Assembly (NCBI GenBank): GCA_020444775.1
Contig: JAGRHX010001193.1
Location: forward strand, 1-6,430
Origin: Gammaproteobacteria bacterium
Lineage (GTDB): Bacteria > Pseudomonadota > Gammaproteobacteria > HK1
DNA: 6,430 bases
Direction: 5' to 3'
Part shown: positions 1-6,430 of the stretch, one piece after another
Position numbering within the stretch: the stretch's first letter is position 1
Layout: every line of letters starts with the position of its first letter
Translations under genes and position numbers: made by a program
Notes under the pieces: model-generated
What the model was told of the DNA's origin: nothing
What the model saw: only the letters and a program-made list of their open reading frames with translations
Database searches by the model: none

Positions 1-2
1 CT

Positions 3-346
3 CACTACTCCGAGACGCTGTTCAAACTGGTGACCGAGCGCTGTGGTCTTAATCAAGATCTGGGTTCAAGGGCAAGCGCGGGCACATGCAATCGGCTGCC
101 ACGAGACGGACGTTCCTGAGCGCCCCCGGGCATCAGATCCGCTTTGTCTATACCCCTCGACATAGCTCGTGGCTCAATCAGTTCGAGAACTGGTTCTCGA
201 TTCTTGGGCGGCGAATGCTGAAACGAACCAACTTCAGCTCACTGGAGGACTTTCGCAAACGAGTCTTGGACTTCATTGACCACTTCAACACCGGGGTGAA
301 CAAGCCGTTCAAGTGGACCTAGACCGACAGGCCGCTCAATGCCTAA
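3..346 (+). pseudogene. IS630-family transposase, C-terminal remnant (frameshifted, with a premature stop)
   Basis: This is the C-terminal part of the DDE domain of an IS630-type transposase; the start lies left of the window. From position 3 one frame reads HYSETLFKLVTERCGLNQDL. Homology then continues one frame over, from position 62, as GFKGKRGHMQSAATRRTFLS. One G appears to be missing near 62-64, since IS630 proteins usually read D-L-G-(V/F)-K-G-K here. The next stretch, RFVYTPRHSSWLNQFENWFS, is the family signature, with the final catalytic Glu in the NQFE segment. Translation stops at a TAG (320-322) right after PFKWT, where the family normally has a Tyr. The same frame then continues TDRPLNA to a TAA at 344-346, the likely ancestral end. 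The longest intact open frame (86-322) is therefore only a fragment. Family assignment is confident. Inactivity is an inference from the two lesions, although some IS630 elements do use programmed frameshifting. Confidence 0.88.
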
Positions 347-387
347 AATCACCATAGGGATCGGGATCGTATTTCCGCCGAACACAT

Positions 388-1380
388 CTAGTTGAATGCA
401 GCAGAAGTGACGAGCTGCGCTGCCTCCAGACGCTCCATCAGACCCAAAGCACGAGTAGTGTTAACGAACGCGAGATCATCGTGGTCCAAGCTGTGCACGT
501 GCACGGGTTGGTAGCCGAAGTCTGCCAACAACGAAGAGAGCTGCTCGAGAGACGAGCCTGCCATTCGCAGCAGGTCGTCGCGAGCCTCGCAGATTATCAA
601 CGCCGGAGGTTCAGTCGCCAACAGCTGGGAAAGCCCGAGGAAGGCCATATACTCCCAGCCCTCGACGTCGATCTTGATAACCTTGATTCGACGCCACACT
701 GATCGTGGCAAGACGCTGCAGAGGTCGGTAAACAGCACCGAGTAGGAGGCCGCAGCCTCGAAGTTCGGAACGATTGCCGCCGCTCCTTCCTTACCCTCTT
801 CCGGCTGGTGAATCTGGCCGATAGAGGCCGCGTCCGACGCCGCCAGGCTGATCAGTACGACATTGTCAAGGCGGTTACGAACTACGGACTGCGCGAGTAC
901 CGACAGCTGCGCTGGTGACGCTTCCACCGCGAACACAAGCCCCTCAACCCCAACTATTCGTGCCGCCGGCAAGGCCAGGTATCCGTGGTGAGCACCGATG
1001 TCCACGAATACGTCTCCGGGCTCAAGCGCCAGCTTCAGCACACTAATAAGTTCGTGCTGCCACGCGCCACGGTAGAAAAGGTGCCGTTGCATGACGTTCG
1101 AAACATCACAGCTGAATCGCAGCTCGAACTCGTCCACAAAATCGACGCGAGGATGAATGGCGATCAGCCAACGAGGATACCGCGCAACCATACGATTGTA
1201 GCGGATCAGCAGATGCTCGGACGATGGCCGGTAAATTCGCAGAAGTGCGTGGAAGGCCAGTAGTGCAACGCTCGCGATCGCGCGAGAGACAGGTAAGACG
1301 ATCACGATAACCTCCTCGTCAACTACAGAAGCCATGTTGTCGGCTATACACGCGCGTTCCCTTAGCGCTTTGGCTTGCAT
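388..1380 (-). CDS. FkbM-family SAM-dependent methyltransferase
   Basis: Probable O-methyltransferase of the FkbM family, which methylates sugars or polyketide hydroxyls; in this context a glycan is the likely substrate. I chose the ATG at 1380 (330 aa) because AGGGG lies 5 bases upstream. The frame can be opened six codons earlier from a TTG at 1398. The Rossmann fold begins with motif I VFVDIGAHHGYLAL (residues 124-137), where VDIGAHHG is the SAM-binding glycine loop. It continues with FAVEASP (150-156), whose Glu should hold the SAM ribose. KIDVEGWEY (236-244) is the typical FkbM motif, followed by ICEARD (263-268). The N-terminal 115 residues lie outside the domain and include a hydrophobic stretch (about 24-50) that could be a membrane-associated helix, though an Arg interrupts it. 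The gene follows the flippase gene by 37 bases in the same direction and ends 41 bases from the convergent IS630 remnant. The exact acceptor cannot be read from the sequence. Confidence 0.9.
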   Translation of the reverse strand: MQAKALRERACIADNMASVVDEEVIVIVLPVSRAIASVALLAFHALLRIYRPSSEHLLIRYNRMVARYPRWLIAIHPRVDFVDEFELRFSCDVSNVMQRHLFYRGAWQHELISVLKLALEPGDVFVDIGAHHGYLALPAARIVGVEGLVFAVEASPAQLSVLAQSVVRNRLDNVVLISLAASDAASIGQIHQPEEGKEGAAAIVPNFEAAASYSVLFTDLCSVLPRSVWRRIKVIKIDVEGWEYMAFLGLSQLLATEPPALIICEARDDLLRMAGSSLEQLSSLLADFGYQPVHVHSLDHDDLAFVNTTRALGLMERLEAAQLVTSAAFN

Positions 1381-1385
1381 GACTA

Positions 1386-1390
1386 CCCCT
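1386..1390 (-). promoter_or_regulatory. Ribosome binding site that decides the methyltransferase start
   Basis: AGGGG on the minus strand sits 5 bases before the ATG at 1380. Neither the TTG at 1398 nor the ATG at 1335 has a comparable purine-rich element, so this site favours the 330-residue product. Confidence 0.6.
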
Positions 1391-1417
1391 GTGGCCAAGG
1401 CCCCTGCACAGATTGCG

Positions 1418-2938
1418 CTATGCGGCGGGCGTGATGAGCCGGCGGATCAATCTGCGTACCCGAGAGCGCCCCAGGACGATAAGTGCAGTGAGCGCGATTC
1501 CGACCAGGCCGGCCGGCACAATGACTGCGATGAACTCAAGCCAGCTGCTCAACTCGACCAGTTCTTCCACCGATACGAACGTGAGCAGCACGACAGCACT
1601 GGCAGCAATGAAGCGCGGCAACATCGTCGAGTAGAGGCCTGTGAGTGACACGCCGATGAAACGTCGCACTAGAAGGGGATATACGATCATCTGCTGAATG
1701 AATAAGGCAACCAACGTACCGACAGCCACGCCTTCGATCCCGGCGCCCGCCAGCAAGATCAGCAGGATGGACACCAGCAGATTGATAGCAGTGGTCATCG
1801 CCGCTGCCATGGACAGGACCTTCACATGACCGAGCGCCCAGATCGCCGCGCCAGCACCCTGAAAGAGCGCACATAGCAGACGGGCACCAGCGAGGATGCT
1901 GGCGACTGCAGCCCCCTGCTCGAATTCGGGCCCCATCCACAGTCGCAAAAAATCACTGCCAAAGACCATCAGCCCAATGAACAGCGGAACAGCCAGGCAG
2001 ATCGACGCGCGCCCTCCCTCGATGATGAAAATCTTCGCCATGCCCGTGTCACCGCGCGCAACTGCCTTGATCAGGTCGGGACTTGCAACAGACACGACGC
2101 TCTGCACCAGCACGAACGAGTACTCCACGAGCATTTGCCCGACGCTATAGAAAGCGACGCTGCGGACCCCGAGCAGTCCCCCAACCACAAGCACATCTGC
2201 TTGAACACTGGCTTTGGCGCATACGTTGTTCACCATGGCCCACTTGCCGAAGCCGAACAACTCACGCAACGCACGAAGTGAAGCACCGCCAGGAGATATG
2301 CGTACGGCAGGGCCATAGTTAAGAGCAAACCAGCTCATCAGCGCACCGGTGAACAACGTGCTGATCGCCTGCACCCCGGCGAGCTCGAGGAGTCCACCGC
2401 CGCCGTTCAACGCCGAGAGAGTCAGAGCAAAGCGCAGCAGTACGCCGAGCAGAGCGCACAGGTTTCGGAGGTCGAACCGATTTTCCGCCTGTAGCAGCTG
2501 GCCAACGACAGCGACGACGAAGCCAAGCAAGACATTCAGCGCCAAGACCATGCAAATCAGGAAAAGCTCGCCCGGGCCAACAGTCCAAGTAGGAGGGACG
2601 AGTGTTTCTATCCAGGGCCTTAACAGGAGTAGCAGTAAGAGAAGAAGTCCACCGATCGCAACATAAAAGACCAGCGAAGTGCTGACGGTCTCGCTTGCGC
2701 TTGTAAGGTCCTTGCGGCCCAGGTAGTAGTTGAGGAACCGCCCGGTGCTCACGGTAACGCCAGATTCGACCAGCCCCAGGTATCCGGTCAGGGTACTGAT
2801 AACGACCCAGATGCCGTACACCTCCAAGCCCAACGTGTTGACCACCACCGGAGAAAGGAAGAAGGTAACAAGCAGGTTGACGATAAACCCCACCCAATTC
2901 GTCAACAAGCTTCTGACGAGCGTTCTCAGGCTTGGCAC
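1418..2938 (-). CDS. Wzx-like polysaccharide/oligosaccharide flippase (MOP superfamily)
   Basis: A 506-residue integral inner-membrane protein of the polysaccharide transporter (PST/Wzx) branch of the MOP superfamily. These proteins flip undecaprenyl-linked oligosaccharides to the periplasmic face. The N-terminus (residues 1-75), with VVVNTLGLEVYGIWVVISTL and then VESGVTVSTGRFLNYYLGRK, is the usual family opening. I count about 12-13 hydrophobic segments, roughly at 12-31, 38-58, 86-107, 125-148, 160-176, 185-205, 250-280, 310-332, 343-368, 376-397, 402-421, 443-458 and 467-490. A basic tail (RSRVRRLIRRL) ends the protein. Length and layout match full-size flippases, so it looks intact. The start is a GTG at 2938, with GGAG (2950-2953) 11 bases upstream, inside the last codons of the preceding gene. 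It begins 8 bases after that gene's stop, which implies co-transcription and probably coupled translation. The cargo cannot be predicted from the sequence. Confidence 0.9.
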   Translation of the reverse strand: MPSLRTLVRSLLTNWVGFIVNLLVTFFLSPVVVNTLGLEVYGIWVVISTLTGYLGLVESGVTVSTGRFLNYYLGRKDLTSASETVSTSLVFYVAIGGLLLLLLLLLRPWIETLVPPTWTVGPGELFLICMVLALNVLLGFVVAVVGQLLQAENRFDLRNLCALLGVLLRFALTLSALNGGGGLLELAGVQAISTLFTGALMSWFALNYGPAVRISPGGASLRALRELFGFGKWAMVNNVCAKASVQADVLVVGGLLGVRSVAFYSVGQMLVEYSFVLVQSVVSVASPDLIKAVARGDTGMAKIFIIEGGRASICLAVPLFIGLMVFGSDFLRLWMGPEFEQGAAVASILAGARLLCALFQGAGAAIWALGHVKVLSMAAAMTTAINLLVSILLILLAGAGIEGVAVGTLVALFIQQMIVYPLLVRRFIGVSLTGLYSTMLPRFIAASAVVLLTFVSVEELVELSSWLEFIAVIVPAGLVGIALTALIVLGRSRVRRLIRRLITPAA

Positions 2939-2946
2939 CGCCGACG

Positions 2947-5439
2947 CTACTCCACACGACTGCTGTTGAATCGAGGGCGAATGAACGCGCTGGTTTGCTT
3001 GTCCGGGCCTACGCCTGGGAGAGTTGGCTCAAACGACACGAGCACTTCCTTCGAGCGCTCAGGGGCTGGGATTATTTGCGTGCCATCCAGTTCCATCAAG
3101 CAAGCATCTATCAGGAACTTTGCACCCCAATTAATGAACATGAAGCGGTTGTATTCACCGGATATCGGCATGGAGCCGCGCACCCCACCGACGACGCCAG
3201 GGTGCCCAGACTCAAGCAGTGTGCGACGAACATAGGCGGTACAACGCCGGGCCGCTTGGCGATAGTCTTCGCGGTCCAGAAGATCGGCAAGCAGGAACCA
3301 GTTGCACGCCATCTGGACGTTCCCCGTAAGGCAGACCCAGTCGGCAGCCGCGCGCCAGTGGTGATCCATGCGCCCAGGCATCCATCCGTCAGCACCAACA
3401 AGCATGACCATGGCGTCTGCTGTGCGTGCCGCGGCGCGCAGATAGGATTCATCGCCGGAGTGAAGATAGGCTTCGATCACGCCACGATGCGCATACGCGA
3501 TTGTGTGCGTGAGTGGCCGCGTCGGGTCGGTCACGCAGCACTGTTCGAACCAGCCGTTCGGATGCTGGCGACTGAGCGCCCAGTCCGCGTGCCTGAGCGC
3601 GGAATCCAGGTAGCCGTGTCCGGGAGCGACTCGTTCCGCCTCCATGAGGCCCCAGGCTGCATGAGTGTAGTAGGTGCTACCCCGACCGTAGGCGAATTGT
3701 GACGGAAAGCGGCTCCAGCGGCCATCGTCGTCCTGCGATTCCTGCATCCAACGTGCGGCGCCATGCATCGCCTTAAGGACCCTGCTGTCACCAGTCCGGC
3801 TAGCTGCGGCAGTGAGGCCTAGCAGGATCTGCCCCGTGTTGAACGTTGTCGGTTTCGCCGGTTCTGCACCGATCACGCCGCCATAGAACGCGCCATTGTC
3901 CAGCTGCTGACAGAGCAGGAACTCGACCATCCGGTCGATTGCCTCCTCCGTAATCGACTGGCCTAGACCACGATCGAGGAGTTGGTAGCACGTCGGCACG
4001 ATGTAGCCAGTCGTCTCCGGATAGGAAGGCCCCCAGCCGTCAACCAGCGAATAATGCCGTGCAACACCACCGTCATCACTACTCGAGAACTGCTGGGCGC
4101 GCCTTAGCCATCCAGCCGCAAGCTCGATCGCAACCCGTGCTCCAGGGTCGGCGTGACGCAGTCCGCGTCTATCCTCCGTGGAAAGTTTCAGCACTAGACC
4201 GCTGATTGCGCAATCCAGGCTGCGCCGGCGCGAGTGGAGCCGCGGAGGCATCGCCCCGGTTCCTAGCGGCAGGTTAGAAGCCAGAAAGAGAGCTGTGAAG
4301 GCTCGGTAGCGTTCAGCGAGAGCTTTCACAGTCCTCGATTCACGGACTCGATTGACTGCTGCAACCTGTTCCTGATAGGCGGCGTTATTGGCATTCGCGA
4401 CTCGCGACAATACCTCCTTGGCCTCCTGCAAGTTACGAACCAGATATCCGATGTTCCCGAAGCGCTCGAAGCATTCACTCAATACTGGTGCGGCATAAGC
4501 AATGACGGGCTTGCCGAAAGACACTGCATCCAGCAGCGTTCCGCTCGCACACAGCGAGTAGTGAGTCGGATCGAGCAGCAAGCAGACATAGTCGAGCTGC
4601 TGTAGCCCGCGGGTAAACGCTTCGGTAGATATCTTCTCCCGGCTCGGAGCACTCGCGAGACCTGAAGTGTCCTCGTTGAAAACCTCCCGCGTCATTGATC
4701 CGACTGCGTGGAACGAAAGTTCGTGCGGAAAGGCTTTCGCACCGTGCTGCGCGAGCTCCAAGTAGTCGATGAAACCTTTACTCCGGGACGCCTGCCCGAT
4801 AAAGCCAATACTGACTGGCTTTGAGAGTTTCCGTCCAAGTACGGCCGGGCCAGGCCGGATTGGATGGTCGAGCACCACCGTCTGTAGTGCGACTTCTGGG
4901 AAACGTTGCATTAGACGGTTCTGAATACCTTCCTCTAGGACTATGAACTGGGTCGAGGGACTGCGTGTGAGCCCAAGCACGCCCGGGAAATCGAATGCTC
5001 GCTGAAGAGGGTTGCGCGACCTCCAGCCTTCAAGTGATGCTAGTATGCTGTGCATGACGACCTGCACCGAGACAGCATGGCGCCTCAGACGATGCAGCCC
5101 CTCTAGTAGCAGTATCGTGTCCGCTTGGCAGGACGTCAGCAAGAGCAGTCGCGGTTGAGTGCTCATCGCCATCGAGTAGGCCCGAGAGAGCAGGCGCATG
5201 GCTCGTGGGGCGCGTTCCAGCAAGCTGTGAGAGTGGCGTCGAGGTACGCGCACAGCTTCCGTCGAAACCCGTTCTCGCGCCGCCGGCGTGAGTAGCTCAT
5301 TCACAGCCTCGAGATGGGATTCATGGGCTAGAAAGTAGACTCGCTCACTGGTAAAGGCTTCAAGCACGATCTCGATAACCGCAGCGTTCACCGGCGCATG
5401 TTCAAGTCCCAACAGATTCGGCTCACACACGACAATCAC
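2947..5439 (-). CDS. Two-domain protein: GT-B glycosyltransferase fused to an alpha/alpha-toroid (six-hairpin-like) domain
   Basis: I place the start at GTG 5439 (830 aa), with AGAGGT 7 bases upstream. The frame extends to an ATG at 5592, but those 51 extra residues are Arg/Ser-rich and unlike a protein. Residues 1-385 look like a cytoplasmic glycosyltransferase. The opening is VIVVCEPNLLGLEHAPVNAA. The nucleotide-sugar-binding half has IGFIGQASRSKG (211-222) and SGTLLDAVSFGKPVIA (299-314), like GT4-type enzymes. After a linker (about 386-425), residues 430-790 form repeated helical hairpins with conserved-looking motifs: DGGVARHYSL, ETTGY (475-479), FNTGQILLGL (533-542), DDDGRW (570-575), HTIAYAHRGVIEAY (645-658), CLTGNVQMA (703-711) and NWGAKF (770-775). 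This half resembles a family common in exopolysaccharide loci and often misleadingly named prenyltransferase/squalene-cyclase-like or delta-aminolevulinate dehydratase. A glycan lyase, hydrolase or epimerase activity is a guess from the fold. It is the first gene of the operon. The fold call is from memory of motifs, not from a search. Confidence 0.82.
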   Translation of the reverse strand: MIVVCEPNLLGLEHAPVNAAVIEIVLEAFTSERVYFLAHESHLEAVNELLTPAARERVSTEAVRVPRRHSHSLLERAPRAMRLLSRAYSMAMSTQPRLLLLTSCQADTILLLEGLHRLRRHAVSVQVVMHSILASLEGWRSRNPLQRAFDFPGVLGLTRSPSTQFIVLEEGIQNRLMQRFPEVALQTVVLDHPIRPGPAVLGRKLSKPVSIGFIGQASRSKGFIDYLELAQHGAKAFPHELSFHAVGSMTREVFNEDTSGLASAPSREKISTEAFTRGLQQLDYVCLLLDPTHYSLCASGTLLDAVSFGKPVIAYAAPVLSECFERFGNIGYLVRNLQEAKEVLSRVANANNAAYQEQVAAVNRVRESRTVKALAERYRAFTALFLASNLPLGTGAMPPRLHSRRRSLDCAISGLVLKLSTEDRRGLRHADPGARVAIELAAGWLRRAQQFSSSDDGGVARHYSLVDGWGPSYPETTGYIVPTCYQLLDRGLGQSITEEAIDRMVEFLLCQQLDNGAFYGGVIGAEPAKPTTFNTGQILLGLTAAASRTGDSRVLKAMHGAARWMQESQDDDGRWSRFPSQFAYGRGSTYYTHAAWGLMEAERVAPGHGYLDSALRHADWALSRQHPNGWFEQCCVTDPTRPLTHTIAYAHRGVIEAYLHSGDESYLRAAARTADAMVMLVGADGWMPGRMDHHWRAAADWVCLTGNVQMACNWFLLADLLDREDYRQAARRCTAYVRRTLLESGHPGVVGGVRGSMPISGEYNRFMFINWGAKFLIDACLMELDGTQIIPAPERSKEVLVSFEPTLPGVGPDKQTSAFIRPRFNSSRVE
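4261..4265 (-). promoter_or_regulatory. Possible internal ribosome binding site before the toroid domain
   Basis: TAGGA on the minus strand lies 9 bases before an in-frame ATG at 4251, in the linker between the glycosyltransferase and toroid domains. Initiation there would yield a separate 434-residue toroid protein starting MPPRLHSRRRSLDC. In other loci this domain occurs as a single protein of about that size, as I recall. Whether the site is used is unknown. Confidence 0.3.
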
Positions 5440-5445
5440 GCTGTT

Positions 5446-5451
5446 ACCTCT
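5446..5451 (-). promoter_or_regulatory. Ribosome binding site for the glycosyltransferase-toroid gene
   Basis: AGAGGT on the minus strand, 7 bases before the GTG at 5439. It decides the start in favour of the 830-residue product, whose first residues look like the beta strand of a glycosyltransferase fold. Confidence 0.6.
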
Positions 5452-5720
5452 GAACAAGCAGAACTCATGAACGGGAGAGACGCGGACTGTATGGCGGCGC
5501 CGTCCTCTCGAGTCACGGCAGCGGAGTGTCCGATGACCGCGCGGAAGTATCCCGTCCGCTGAAGCGCGATCGCAACTCGACCACGCCAGCATGTGACCAA
5601 TTGCGCGTTTGTGCGTGCCAACTCAATCTACCTATTCACTCGCAGAGTCCCACTTGAGCATGGTTCCGACGCGGACCGGCATCTGCGCCGCCGTGTACAG
5701 CGGAAGCTGCGCGCGTACGC

Positions 5721-5741
5721 CTGCTCTTGCTCTAAGAGCAG
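5721..5741. repeat. Perfect 8-bp inverted repeat (hairpin)
   Basis: CTGCTCTT (5721-5728) and AAGAGCAG (5734-5741) are exact reverse complements around the 5-base loop GCTCT. No T-run follows on either strand, so it is not a standard intrinsic terminator. It lies at the boundary between the IS66-derived DNA and the operon's upstream region. It could be a regulator site, part of an attenuated leader, or an IS-end relic. Confidence 0.6.
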
Positions 5742-5960
5742 TATAGGAGGATGGCGTCAATGACGTCGCAGCCACCATCCAAGAGCCTGGCCGATCCGAA
5801 GCTGTTGGCGTTCATCGCAGCCGGCATGCAGATATATGGCCTGTCTCAGCCACCGGTTGAGCTCGAACGCCCGGCGCGCCATCAGGCTCTCGGTCGAGCT
5901 GCGGACAGAGCGCTTCAGCGCACGGAGCACCTCGACGGACTGTTGCCAGGCGTGGTCATA

Positions 5961-6430
5961 TCAGTAAACCGGCCACAGGCCATTGGCCCGCATCACTTGA
6001 CTGAGGCCTGGGTAGGCGCCACCGACCAATTTGCCGTGATCGTGCACGAGCACGTTCTGCGCGGTGCGACTGGGGCGCAACGGCGCGCAGTCGGCCAGTT
6101 TGTCCGGCGGTCCGCCGCAGCCAATATCCCCAGGGTCGCAAGGGCTGCCCGGATTGCCCTTCGGCTCTTGGAGGACCTGCCGGTGTGATCATCGACGATG
6201 TGTTGTACTCCAATGCTATCGTAATCGAACAGGATATCCTTGAGCAGATTGGCCAACGGCAGGTAGAGGCTGGCGACATCCATCTGCCAGCGAGCCTGGC
6301 CAACCTGAGCCGGGCCAACCTGATTGCGCCGCGCCATCTTCTCCTGGCGATATAGCGGCCGGCCATCGTGGAACTTTGATACTGAGATGTACATACGCAG
6401 CTACTTCGCCGGCCTGGCCGAGAGCCTGGG
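5961..6430 (-). pseudogene. IS66-family transposase (TnpC) remnant, frameshifted and cut by the window edge
   Basis: The central part of an IS66-type DDE transposase is recognisable on the minus strand in more than one frame. From about 6394, VSKFHDGRPLYRQEKMARRN corresponds to the IS66 VSK(F/Y)xDGLPLYRQEK signature. ARWQMDVASLYLPLANLLKD and then HIVDDHTG follow; HIVDDHTG aligns with the segment carrying the first catalytic Asp (usually DET). At 6179-6182 the homology moves one frame over to QVLQEPKGNPG, CGGPPDKL and PSRTAQNVL (family: VQVLKEPG, RGGPP and DPSRS). It ends in GGAYPGLSQVMRANGL, like the DGYAGYNxVxxANG block, with a TGA at 5961-5963. A further in-frame TAG at 6401-6403 interrupts the upstream part. 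The 5' portion lies beyond the window, and the usual C-terminal third is missing or unrecognisable. The family call is confident and the element is clearly inactive. Confidence 0.8.
6293..6322. repeat. 15-bp tandem duplication inside the IS66 remnant
   Basis: AGCCTGGCCAACCTG (6293-6307) is followed directly by AGCCGGGCCAACCTG (6308-6322), identical at 14 of 15 positions. On the minus strand it encodes the repeated pentapeptides QVGPA and QVGQA. It keeps the reading frame and lies where IS66 proteins normally have a non-repetitive segment. Confidence 0.75.

Larger units (their letters stand above)
5440..5960. other. Non-coding or decayed spacer between the polysaccharide operon and the IS66 remnant
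   Basis: No convincing gene is visible. The stretch must include the leader and promoter of the leftward operon unless transcription enters from beyond the IS66 remnant. I see no minus-strand -35/-10 pair with normal spacing. A TATACT on the minus strand (5740-5745) lacks a matching -35. A minus-strand frame from a TTG at 5621 ends in a TGA at 5436 that overlaps the GTG start at 5439 (61 codons). Its peptide is not recognisable. Another minus frame ends at 5632 with the tail PVRVGTMLKWDSASE, which could be the end of a lost upstream gene. The right part (about 5760-5960) may be the decayed 3' end of the IS66 transposase, since the minus-strand frame running from HAWQQSVEVLRAL onward is open to 5757. 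Confidence 0.5.

Noticed and set aside
347..387. Terminator or IS630 end between the convergent IS630 remnant and the methyltransferase
   Set aside because: No stable hairpin with a T-run was seen on either strand, and no terminal inverted repeat can be assigned without the element's other end.
2319..2957. Minus-strand open frame of 212 codons overlapping the flippase gene
   Set aside because: It is out of frame with the flippase, which has clear membrane segments and family motifs. The alternative product is not protein-like.
2932..3702. Plus-strand open frame of 256 codons opposite the toroid domain
   Set aside because: It is antisense to a region with strong protein-family motifs on the minus strand, and its product is not recognisable. 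It is a shadow of GC-rich coding sequence.
5440..5592. N-terminal extension of the glycosyltransferase-toroid gene to an ATG at 5592
   Set aside because: The 51 extra residues are Arg/Ser/Cys-rich and unlike the start of a glycosyltransferase. GTG 5439 has a well-placed AGAGGT and begins a typical first beta strand.
5600..5621. TGGCACG on the minus strand as the -24 half of a sigma-54 promoter
   Set aside because: The -12 half (TTGC with correct spacing) is absent.
5760..6188. Plus-strand open frame of 142 codons with a strong AGGAGG (5745-5750) 9 bases before its ATG
   Set aside because: It runs antisense to recognisable IS66 transposase homology over its right half, and its product resembles no family I know. 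The good ribosome-binding sequence is probably chance. It would deserve reconsideration if relatives conserve it.

Overview
The window holds a compact three-gene, leftward-transcribed surface-polysaccharide cluster wedged between two decayed insertion-sequence transposase remnants. The GC-rich composition, GTG starts, FkbM and Wzx-type protein families and IS630/IS66 element types suggest a proteobacterium. I cannot name a genus from the sequence, and the guess is an inference.

Layout from left to right. Positions 3-346 (+) carry the C-terminal part of an IS630-family transposase, broken by a one-base frameshift and a premature stop. Positions 388-1380 (-) encode an FkbM-type SAM-dependent methyltransferase. 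Positions 1418-2938 (-) encode a multi-spanning Wzx-like polysaccharide flippase. Positions 2947-5439 (-) encode a large two-domain protein: an N-terminal GT-B glycosyltransferase fused to a C-terminal alpha/alpha-toroid (six-hairpin-glycosidase-like) domain of the kind found in exopolysaccharide loci. Positions 5440-5960 hold no convincing gene. They contain a perfect 8-bp hairpin and a few weak open frames. Positions 5961-6430 (-) are a frameshifted remnant of an IS66-family transposase that continues past the right edge.

The three intact genes are read in the order glycosyltransferase-toroid, flippase, methyltransferase. The gaps are 8 and 37 bases, so they very probably form one operon. 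A sensible joint role is to add a sugar to a lipid-linked glycan, modify or trim that glycan, flip it across the inner membrane and O-methylate it. No polymerase, initiating transferase or nucleotide-sugar gene is present. The cluster is therefore either an accessory part of a larger locus or a fragment left after IS-mediated rearrangement.

The most interesting item is the glycosyltransferase-toroid fusion. Its toroid half has no established reaction that I know of, and it has its own plausible internal start site. I found no CRISPR array, RNA gene, convincing promoter or terminator.
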